Below, piece by piece: positions 25,453-32,860 of a DNA stretch of 64,000 bases. This DNA is from a bacterium (GTDB lineage: Bacteria > Spirochaetota > Leptospiria > Leptospirales > Leptonemataceae): NCBI GenBank assembly GCA_024742665.1, contig JANSYA010000001.1, forward strand, positions 1,505,001-1,569,000, read 5' to 3'. The position numbers and the translations under genes are program-made. How positions within the stretch are numbered: the first letter of the stretch is position 1; each line of letters opens with the position of its first letter. The notes beneath the pieces are model-generated. The model was not told where the DNA came from, made no database searches, and saw only the letters and a list, made by a program, of their open reading frames with translations.

Positions 25453-27198
25453 CTATTCTGTTGCCGCTTTTATTTGTGGAGCCGCTGAGGGAGACAGAGA
25501 CGGAGATTCCGATTTACGAAAGGGGCGGATCTTGCGCTGCGCCTCGCCCGCGCCGCCCGGGCTGAAATCCGCGTCGCTCCAATCGTCGGTATAGTCGATG
25601 CGCAGTCCATCCGGACCGGAGAATCCGAAGAGTTCGACGAGCTGATCGCGAATTTGACTTTCGTGGCGCAGCGGCGGCGCGCCCGCGATCTGGAGCGTCA
25701 GCAGGCCCGCTCGATTCGCGAACTGCGTGAACTGAAACTGTATGATCGGAAAGCGCCGCAGAATGCGCGCCACGTCGACGGGGTTTATGATCGCTTCGCG
25801 TCCGGCGGCCCGATGGTCGCCGGCGAAGTCGAAGAGCACCAGCTCCCGGGAGTGCGAGAGTTCCAATTCAGCCGAGCCGTCGGGCCGGCGAAAGATGCGC
25901 CCCGTGTCTCCGCTTCGGTAGCGGAGCAGGGGGAGAAAGGGGTTGCGTCCGCCTGTGACCGCGATTTCGCCTTCGTCGCCGTCTGAGACCGGAGCATCGT
26001 TATCCGGATGCAGGGCTTCGATATAAATATCCGGCGAAAGCTGGAACATACGACCGGGGCGCTCGGCGACGCTGCAGGCGACGGGGCCGGTTTCGTTCAG
26101 GGAATACACGTCGATCACCGGGCAGGCGAAGGCCGCTTCGAGTTTTTTTCGCAGCCCGGAGCTTAGCTGCAGGGCCGTGGAAACTAAGGCTCGCGGGCGA
26201 TAGTCGCTTTCGCCGAAGAGGCCCGCTGGTGTTTCGTCAGCTTCGGCATCGCCGTTTCGCCTGGCATCGCTTCGGCGCAGATCTTCCAGATACTGGAGCA
26301 AAGCCGAAAACGAATAGGGATCTCCGGAAAGAAAAAACGGCGCGAGCTCGGCGATATATTCCCGGGCGTGCGTCGCACTGCGCCATTCGGACGACGCGAG
26401 ATTGATTTTCGCGAAGCCCGCGCCCTGTAGAGCCGAGTGCACCGTCGCGTATGTAATCGTGCGGCGCTGAGCGCACACCTGCACGGCCGCCGTTTTGTCC
26501 GGGCCGGCGTATTCGGGTGCGATGCCGTTGATGCGCAGGGCGGCCTGCAGCAGGGGATCGTAGCAGCCGACGGCCGCGGGATGATTCGGCGCGGGGATCG
26601 GCTGGCCCGTCGTGCCGGAGGTCGGATTGACGACCAGGCGCTCCAGGTCGATCGACTGCGGCACGATTGTATCCAGGCGGCCGGCGAGATCGGCGCGGGT
26701 CATGCTGCGAAGCAGATGGAAATCGCGGCCCAGGTCGAATGCGCGATTTTCGCTTTCGCGCACAAGCGCTGCGGCTTCGCGCAGACTTTCCTGGATCGCG
26801 AGACTGTCGCCGGCCTGCTGCTCCAGCCAGCTCAGAATATGATCCGGCGGCGTCTGATTCGCGTTCGCGTTCGCGTTCGCGTTCGCGTTCGCGTTCGCGT
26901 TCGCGTTCGCGTTCGCATTCGCATTCGCATTCGCATTCGGGTTTGCGTTTGCGTTTGCGTTCGCATTTGCGTCATGAAATTTCTGGAGCTCCCGGGTGAA
27001 GGCTTCGATCCGGGCGAGATCGCCGGCTTCCAGCCGATCGCCGCAGCGAGTGTTCCAGCGCGGAGCCGCGTCGTGTTCGATCAGGCGCAGATAATTCGGC
27101 AGCCATTCCGCGCGCATCAGTGGAACGCGTTCCCGCAGTTCGTCGTCGATCTGCGCGCGATCCGCCTGGTCGATAGAATCTGGAGCTGCTTCGTTCAT
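25453..27198 (-). CDS. PaaK-like acyl-adenylating enzyme with an Asn-Ala repeat tract
   Basis: A 581-residue member of the AMP-forming adenylating superfamily, nearest to phenylacetate-CoA ligase-like enzymes. It has the phosphate loop VNPTSGTTGQP near residue 190, the core motif VIDVYSLNETGPVAC and RYRSGDTGRIF (A7-like). The N-terminal 120 residues include an Asn-Ala dipeptide tract (about residues 77-115) coded by hexanucleotide repeats. It should activate a carboxylate with ATP; the acyl acceptor (CoA, protein or nucleotide) cannot be told. No carrier protein is encoded nearby. The gene lies 21 bases after the 204-residue gene in the operon. Confidence 0.82.
   Translation of the reverse strand: MNEAAPDSIDQADRAQIDDELRERVPLMRAEWLPNYLRLIEHDAAPRWNTRCGDRLEAGDLARIEAFTRELQKFHDANANANANANPNANANANANANANANANANANANANANQTPPDHILSWLEQQAGDSLAIQESLREAAALVRESENRAFDLGRDFHLLRSMTRADLAGRLDTIVPQSIDLERLVVNPTSGTTGQPIPAPNHPAAVGCYDPLLQAALRINGIAPEYAGPDKTAAVQVCAQRRTITYATVHSALQGAGFAKINLASSEWRSATHAREYIAELAPFFLSGDPYSFSALLQYLEDLRRSDARRNGDAEADETPAGLFGESDYRPRALVSTALQLSSGLRKKLEAAFACPVIDVYSLNETGPVACSVAERPGRMFQLSPDIYIEALHPDNDAPVSDGDEGEIAVTGGRNPFLPLLRYRSGDTGRIFRRPDGSAELELSHSRELVLFDFAGDHRAAGREAIINPVDVARILRRFPIIQFQFTQFANRAGLLTLQIAGAPPLRHESQIRDQLVELFGFSGPDGLRIDYTDDWSDADFSPGGAGEAQRKIRPFRKSESPSLSPSAAPQIKAATE
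26861..26974. repeat. Hexanucleotide tandem repeat inside the PaaK-like gene
   Basis: Nine exact GCGTTC units (26861-26914) are followed by four GCATTC units (26915-26938). After one interrupted unit come GCGTTT, GCGTTT, GCGTTC and GCATTT variants. On the coding strand this gives an Asn-Ala tract with one Asn-Pro. Unit gain or loss keeps the frame, so it would change length, not switch the gene off. Confidence 0.95.
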
Positions 27199-27219
27199 AG
27201 TATTCGGATCGTTATTGCG

Positions 27220-27834
27220 TTATTCGCGCGTCATTTTGGAGGCCGCCTCTTCGGCGCGCTTGCGGGCCATGGCTTCGCGTAATTCCTGCGCTCGCTTCTG
27301 GGCGGCCCGGCTGGCGGCGATGACGCGCTCGCGTTCCACGGAGTCCAGAGTCTGCAGCCGGTCGCGAGATTCGGCCGGCTTCTCCCCCGCGGGCTGCAGC
27401 GCCAGGGCGTCGAGCAGCAGACGCACGAGTTCTTCGCGGCGTTCCGCATCCGATACGAAATTCGCCGGATTGGGTTTGAGTTCCGCGAGGGCTTTGAGTT
27501 TGTGTTCGAGAAAAAAAGCGCGCAGCCTTTCGGCGTCGATTTCAATTTCGCGCAGCGCGGGCGCGAAGAGCAGATGCGCTGCGAGCAGTTCGAGCTGTAA
27601 TAAGATCAGATTGACCGCGCTGTGGCGAAGTACGAAACTCTCCGCTTCGCTGGCGCTCAGGGCTTCGTGATTCAGGGCGATCAAAAGATCGGAAACTACG
27701 GCGCCGGCGTGGATCTCGCCTTCGCGTGCTTTGTTTTTTAGATGCAGGGGCGCTCGCAAAAAGACCGGCGGGCACTGACTCAGGCGATGGGTCAGCGCCG
27801 TTACGTCCGCGCTTGCTGGAGCTTTCGCGCTCAT
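27220..27834 (-). CDS. Unknown helical protein in the MoxR/VWA operon
   Basis: A 204-residue soluble protein I do not recognise. It is almost all helical, with long Leu-rich stretches (VNLILLQLELLAAHLLFAPA) and a charged C-terminal coiled-coil-like tail (RAAQKRAQELREAMARKRAE). Its ATG overlaps the stop of the VWA gene by four bases (ATGA), so the two are made in coupling. It is likely an adaptor of the VWA/MoxR pair; this is an inference from position. Confidence 0.72.
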   Translation of the reverse strand: MSAKAPASADVTALTHRLSQCPPVFLRAPLHLKNKAREGEIHAGAVVSDLLIALNHEALSASEAESFVLRHSAVNLILLQLELLAAHLLFAPALREIEIDAERLRAFFLEHKLKALAELKPNPANFVSDAERREELVRLLLDALALQPAGEKPAESRDRLQTLDSVERERVIAASRAAQKRAQELREAMARKRAEEAASKMTRE

Positions 27835-29783
27835 CGGCGGCGCTCCTGGGCCTGGATTTCGTAGTGTTTGCGGCTGAAGGCCCGCGCGAATTGAACTAAG
27901 TCCGGCCAGTCGCGAATCACGTGGATGTCCCAGCCCATCTCGCGCGCTCGCAGCAGCTCTTCGATTTTTGAAATATCGCGCCAGAGTTGTAGTACGAAGG
28001 TGCCGCCTCCGCCCGCGCTTTCTAAGGCGCCGGCGCTGATATCCCAGCCTGAGTTGCCCTCTTCGTCGCCGGCGAACATCGTCGTTACGCCGTCGTCGGA
28101 GATGACCAGGATGTGCGTGCGGCGGCCGTCCGCTTTCGCGCGGGTATGCGCGCTATCGCCTGCGCCCTTCGCTCCGGCTTTACTCGTCCCGCCGCCGGCT
28201 TTCGTTTTGCCCACTCCGTAGGTATCGCGCAGTATATGAATCGGAAAGGCCGTGCCGCCGCCGAGATAGCCGGTGAGAATTCGCAGCACATCCTTTTCGT
28301 GCGATACGAAGCCGTCCGTCGATTGAAATTGATTTGCCCCGCTCCATAATGTCGCCTGGACTTTCGCGCCGACTCTCAAGGCCGAAAGCGCAATGATCGC
28401 GCCGGCCAACGTTAAGTACGAAGTCGCGACCTGCGGATTGGGCATGGATCCCGAGCAGTCCACGTATAGATCGAGGTCGACAGCTTCGATCCCGGGATCG
28501 GAGCCGGCGGTCGTACCGTAGTAGCGTTCCACTGTGGTATAGCCCGGCACGACGACCGGACTGCGCAGGGCCGTCTCCAGCCAGTCGATGCGCGAAACCG
28601 GCGCGCCGATTTCCCAGGTGTCGAGTCCTTCGGCCAGGGGCTCCGTCGCGGCGGGAGTTTCGCGCACGGGATAGCGCACGAGATGCGGGATGGCCCGCTC
28701 GCGATAGTAGCGCCCGGCCACGTCCTGGGCGTCGAGCCTTAGTCCCATGGCCTGCAGGATCTGTCCGTATTCGAATGGCTCGCGATAATTTCCGGCGTGC
28801 CCTGTCGCGCTGCCCGCGCTCGTGGAACCCGCGCCGCCCGCCGCGCCGATCTGGTCCTGGCCGCTTCCGTCCGCTTCGCCGTCGCTGCTTCGATTGCGAT
28901 CGCCCTGTGAATCGAAGCCGGGATCAAGCGAAGGATGCAGCGAGCCCGTGAGTTCGTCGGCGTCCATGCGCGCGAGGCCGTCGGGAAATTCGCCGGAGCC
29001 GGCGCCCATGGCGTCCGCATCAAGCAGCGGCCGAAAGACATCGCTGTTAGCGGCTGCGCCGCCGTCTTGAATTAGATAGGGAAAACACAAAGCCGCGAAG
29101 CGTCCGGAGCCCCGCACCTGGTCCGAGGCGTAGGCGCGAATCAGGCGGTTGCCCAGCTGGGCGTCGCCTTCCATTGCCGGCGCGATAGGAAAACCAGGCG
29201 CGGTCAGGCTTGCGCCGGGCAGGGACCATAGAATTTCATAGATGCGCATATAAAAATTCCACAGGGAATCTTTTGTATCGACCGCCAGAGCGCGATAGAC
29301 CCCGTCCATCTTCAGTTCGTGCACGCGCTGCAGGCGGTCGTTGATCAGCAGATCCGAATACAGATTCGCCACCAGGCCGGCGTGCTGTTCGGCCCCCGAC
29401 AGGCCGCGGCGAATGCGGGCCAGCATGCGGCCGTGATCGCTCAGGTCGCCGGGGCAATAGACGTGGTGTCCGATTTCGTGCGCCATCACCTCTAATGGAA
29501 AATCTTCCAGGCCGTACTCGACGACCTGTCTTAAAGACACGACGACGCCGTGATCGTTCAGGCGAATCATGGCGAAGCTGCCGCTCAGGCCTTCGCGCTT
29601 CTCGTCGGCTTGCGTATAACAAAAGCGCGGACTGCTCAGTTTGACGTAGCGGCTCCAGATCGCCAGGGCGTCCTGCCAGTGGGCGCTCCAGGTCTCGCCG
29701 AGCCGTTTTAATTCTTTCGCCGAATAGGCCGGCCGCTCTTTTTCACGGGCCGATTTTGCAGGCGTCTTCGCGTTCTTGCTCAC
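27831..29783 (-). CDS. Metallopeptidase-like / von Willebrand factor A protein
   Basis: A 650-residue two-part protein. The N-terminal part has a zinc-peptidase HEXXH motif (HEIGHH at 102-107), followed by a helical region. The C-terminal part is a VWA domain with the metal-site motif DCSGS at 442-446, a GGGT element near 508-511 and ISDDG near 561. This layout resembles the DUF2201-type predicted metallopeptidase plus VWA proteins found beside MoxR ATPases. The middle is a Gly/Ser/Asp-rich linker. The GTG start overlaps the stop of the upstream gene. It is probably the adaptor or effector of the MoxR ATPase encoded two genes upstream. Confidence 0.85.
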   Translation of the reverse strand: MSKNAKTPAKSAREKERPAYSAKELKRLGETWSAHWQDALAIWSRYVKLSSPRFCYTQADEKREGLSGSFAMIRLNDHGVVVSLRQVVEYGLEDFPLEVMAHEIGHHVYCPGDLSDHGRMLARIRRGLSGAEQHAGLVANLYSDLLINDRLQRVHELKMDGVYRALAVDTKDSLWNFYMRIYEILWSLPGASLTAPGFPIAPAMEGDAQLGNRLIRAYASDQVRGSGRFAALCFPYLIQDGGAAANSDVFRPLLDADAMGAGSGEFPDGLARMDADELTGSLHPSLDPGFDSQGDRNRSSDGEADGSGQDQIGAAGGAGSTSAGSATGHAGNYREPFEYGQILQAMGLRLDAQDVAGRYYRERAIPHLVRYPVRETPAATEPLAEGLDTWEIGAPVSRIDWLETALRSPVVVPGYTTVERYYGTTAGSDPGIEAVDLDLYVDCSGSMPNPQVATSYLTLAGAIIALSALRVGAKVQATLWSGANQFQSTDGFVSHEKDVLRILTGYLGGGTAFPIHILRDTYGVGKTKAGGGTSKAGAKGAGDSAHTRAKADGRRTHILVISDDGVTTMFAGDEEGNSGWDISAGALESAGGGGTFVLQLWRDISKIEELLRAREMGWDIHVIRDWPDLVQFARAFSRKHYEIQAQERRR

Positions 29784-31171
29784 GACGCGGACTCCGACGC
29801 CGGCCGAGAATCGCCGGAGCAGCGAACGACGCCGGGCAAGCCGATTACGTAAATCATATGGCTGGTCGCGGTTGTCGCATACAGAGTGTGCCCGTCGACG
29901 TCGACCCAGCTCGTGACCTCTTTGAGCTGCGGAACGTCATAGCGCGTTTCGCCGTCCGCCGATTTCAGAATGACGACTCCGTCTTTCAGTTTCAGCGTCG
30001 GCTGATATTTCTGATCGGGCTCGGAAACTCCAGCATGATCGTCGGCGCGGTCTAAATCATCTGCGTCGAATTCCGCAAGGCGCACCCGGCGAAAGGCGTG
30101 GCCGAAGGCGTCGACGTGCAATAGATACAGGCTTTCGCGATCGTCGCACAGCGGACCCTCGATACTCCACACGACTTCGGGCGGTCGCAGGAACAGACCG
30201 TCGAAACCGGCGAAGGCGCCCAGGCGGCGCAGGACGGGAGCGTTCGCCCGGGCGGAGTCGGCGGAGCCCTCGGACTTCGATGGCGTCTGCATCTCCCGCA
30301 GGGCGTCCTGCGGCGTGCGCCAGGGATTGTCGGCCATACGGTCGATTACGGCCATCGTTTCGTTTTTCGCTTTCGCTTCTGGATCGCGAGCGAGTTCGAT
30401 TCCGAGTCCGAGGGCGGCGCGGCCGGCTGCAGCCGAGTATCGCGCGAGTTTGCGCGCGCTGTCGAGAGCGGTATAACGCAGTTCGGCCAGGCCGCTGCGC
30501 CAGGCGATCACGAAGCCGGCCAGTTCGAAGCGTTCGTCCGCCGTAAGCGCGACGGACGCGTCGTCCATTGATTTATCTTCGCTTTGCGTTCGCGGCGAAT
30601 CGATTCGCGCATGTTCTCGCGCGAAGGCGATCCAGTCTGTAAGCCAGGCCTCGGCGTCGATCGCGGGCTTTCGCAGCATGCGCAATAACGCGTTGCCGGT
30701 CACGGCCAGGTGCCGCCGGGGATTTTCCAGGCATAGATCGGCGGTCGCTACTAAAAGCCGCAGCCAGCGATCCGCGAAGCCGGGAACCCGCGCGCCGCCG
30801 GCCCGCCCCGCCAGGAATCCTTTGCCGCAGAGCAGGGCGGTTTGTTCGAAGAGGGTAAAAATGAATTCGTCCACTCGCGCGACCGCAGCGGCCACGGCAG
30901 GATCAGAGGCATCGTCCGTCTGATCGGCGGCGGCGATTATACCATCGGCCTGGATGCGCTCCAGCAGAGCTTCGCCCATCTCCAGAAAATTTGAGCTGAA
31001 GGCCGCCTGGTCCAGGCGCGGATGCATGTGGCGCGCGAAGGCGAAGCTTTCGTTCAGGCGATCGCGTCCGCGTGCGAGCACGGCGGCCATCGTCTTTGAC
31101 GCGCGGTGGACGTCGGGACTCGGCTGCGGCGCGGCTTCAGGCGTCGGGTTGTGCGGGGAGTCTGCGGGCAT
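29780..31171 (-). CDS. Unknown MoxR/VWA operon partner with a beta-rich C-terminus
   Basis: A 463-residue soluble protein. The first 270 residues are helical; the last 150 look beta-rich, with VVWSIEGPLCDDRESLYLLH, GVVILKSADGETRYDVPQ and GHTLYATTATSHMIYVIGLP. The pattern suggests a small repeat or propeller-like module. MoxR-VWA systems with a third, beta-propeller-bearing partner are known (bpX domains), and this protein takes the same place between the ATPase and VWA genes. Membership is a guess from layout. The stop is nested in the start of the VWA gene (GTGA). Confidence 0.7.
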   Translation of the reverse strand: MPADSPHNPTPEAAPQPSPDVHRASKTMAAVLARGRDRLNESFAFARHMHPRLDQAAFSSNFLEMGEALLERIQADGIIAAADQTDDASDPAVAAAVARVDEFIFTLFEQTALLCGKGFLAGRAGGARVPGFADRWLRLLVATADLCLENPRRHLAVTGNALLRMLRKPAIDAEAWLTDWIAFAREHARIDSPRTQSEDKSMDDASVALTADERFELAGFVIAWRSGLAELRYTALDSARKLARYSAAAGRAALGLGIELARDPEAKAKNETMAVIDRMADNPWRTPQDALREMQTPSKSEGSADSARANAPVLRRLGAFAGFDGLFLRPPEVVWSIEGPLCDDRESLYLLHVDAFGHAFRRVRLAEFDADDLDRADDHAGVSEPDQKYQPTLKLKDGVVILKSADGETRYDVPQLKEVTSWVDVDGHTLYATTATSHMIYVIGLPGVVRCSGDSRPASESAS

Positions 31172-31199
31172 TGTTTGCGATTGAATGCGGAGTCGGCGG

Positions 31200-32807
31200 C
31201 TATTCTTTCCACTCCAGCCAGCGGCGATAGTTCGTATAGCGCTGGTGCAAATATTTTAGTTTCAGCACGTCGTCGAAGACGTGGCCGTACAGTTTGCGCT
31301 GCTTCGCGATGGATTCCAGCAGGCGTTCGATTTTAACCATGCGCGCCGCGGTTTCCTTCGCGGTTACGCCTTCCAGACCTTCAGCGAATTCCGCTTCTAA
31401 ATCGCGAATCGGATCTTTTTTATCGAGATTCAGGCGATCGTACTCGGCGCAGGATAGATCGAATAGCCGGCGAATCCAGCTGACTTTGTCCGTGCGATAG
31501 ACTTTGTTTTCGGGCATCTCGAAAAAGGGCGACTCGGCGTTCTGCACCAGCTTGTCGTGCAGCACGAAAGGCAATACGTGACGGATGTCGGCGAAGGTCA
31601 CGACGTCGGAGCCGCGAAAGTACGCGAGAGCCTTGGAAAAACTCAAACAGGTCATGATCGCCCGCACCGACAGGCCGTTCTCGGTCTGGCTGCCCGGATC
31701 TTTGAGTTTGTCTTTGCCGCTTTCCTGTTCGGACGAAGCGAGCATGCGAAAGTCGATTCCCGAGAGTTTGGCCGTGTCTTTCGTTTTGTATTCGATTTGT
31801 TCGGCGCCGGATTCGAAGAATTCAAACTGGCTCGCGAAAAACTCGATCCGGCGTAGAAGCGGCATCGATAGCTCGACCTGCAGGATCTCGTCGTGCATCC
31901 GATCGAGTTCGGCGGCGGTGAAAATGATTTCTTCGGGCACCATCTCTTCGGGTTTCGAGCCGCTTTCGATACGTTGCAAAAGATCTTTAATGAAACGCGT
32001 ATTAAAGTGCAGGGCCTTGACCACCACGTCGATGCGATCGGACAGGGCTTCGATGACCTGATAGGTTCCGCCGCCGGCGTCGTCATTGGCCGTTAAGTAC
32101 CAGGCGGCCGGCGGGCACTCGTAGACCTGATCCATAATCTCGGCGTAATTGTCGGCCATTACGGTCAGGAGCGCGGACTGGGTGCGGGTGGGGATGCGGT
32201 TGTACTCGTCGATGATCTTAACTCGCATTGAAAGCCACTTACGCCAGGCGATTTTAATATCGTCCATATTTTTGGCGTTCATCAAATCCGCCGGCAGGGG
32301 ATTGCCCAGGAGATCCGACACGGTCATCTGCGGCTGGCCGTGTTGAATGGCGCGGCGAAGCTGGGTGAGATCGTAGCCGGCCAGCACGCCCATTAAAATC
32401 GCGCTGGCGGTCTTGCCGCGGCCGGGGCCCCCGACCAAGAGACAGCGCCGCCGCACCGCCAGGTTTAGAAGCGGCAATAAAATAAAGCTGGAGTAGCTCT
32501 GATCCGAAGGCAGAACCAGAGCGCTTTTGTTATCGCCCAGGTGATAAACTTTCGGCGGCTGGTCGTTAAACTCGATGTCGTAGTACGGACTGATGATCGC
32601 GAAATTCGTGATCCAGAAATAGGCTTTGCGCAGTTTCTCCGAGAGATCGACCGGGCCGGCTCCGGATTGATCTTCGCCGCGACCCGAGTCCGCTCCGGAA
32701 ATCGGTCCGCTGTAGAGATCGGCCACGTCGAATTTTCGTTTGCGTCCGGTCTTGCCGGGCAGAGTGGGCGACTCGGATACGCGGCTTTTGTCGGGCTGAT
32801 CGGGCAT
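31200..32807 (-). CDS. MoxR-family AAA+ ATPase
   Basis: A 535-residue AAA+ protein. Walker A is GGPGRGKT at 126-133, Walker B is KIIDEYNRI near 197-205 and sensor 1 is in WYLTANDD. The sequence VSDLLGNPLPADLMNAKNMD and LSDRIDVVVKALHFN are typical of the MoxR group. A 115-residue N-terminal domain precedes the ATPase. MoxR ATPases remodel or activate partner complexes together with VWA proteins, one of which is encoded in the same operon. It is the first gene of the seven-gene minus-strand run; the 53-base gap upstream to the SpoIIE-type gene leaves room for a promoter, or the transcript may start earlier. Confidence 0.9.
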   Translation of the reverse strand: MPDQPDKSRVSESPTLPGKTGRKRKFDVADLYSGPISGADSGRGEDQSGAGPVDLSEKLRKAYFWITNFAIISPYYDIEFNDQPPKVYHLGDNKSALVLPSDQSYSSFILLPLLNLAVRRRCLLVGGPGRGKTASAILMGVLAGYDLTQLRRAIQHGQPQMTVSDLLGNPLPADLMNAKNMDDIKIAWRKWLSMRVKIIDEYNRIPTRTQSALLTVMADNYAEIMDQVYECPPAAWYLTANDDAGGGTYQVIEALSDRIDVVVKALHFNTRFIKDLLQRIESGSKPEEMVPEEIIFTAAELDRMHDEILQVELSMPLLRRIEFFASQFEFFESGAEQIEYKTKDTAKLSGIDFRMLASSEQESGKDKLKDPGSQTENGLSVRAIMTCLSFSKALAYFRGSDVVTFADIRHVLPFVLHDKLVQNAESPFFEMPENKVYRTDKVSWIRRLFDLSCAEYDRLNLDKKDPIRDLEAEFAEGLEGVTAKETAARMVKIERLLESIAKQRKLYGHVFDDVLKLKYLHQRYTNYRRWLEWKE

Positions 32808-32860
32808 AGGCGAGAGTGACGATCGGGGCCGCAGATGCGCAAGGAATTTCCGTCGACGGA

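Noticed and set aside
26861..26974. CRISPR or telomere-like array
   Set aside because: The 6-base units are contiguous without spacers and lie in frame inside a coding gene.
26437..27282. Plus-strand frame of 281 codons with a long Arg-Val/Arg-Ile tract
   Set aside because: It is the antisense reading of the Asn-Ala repeat and the PaaK-like gene; the real motifs lie on the minus strand.
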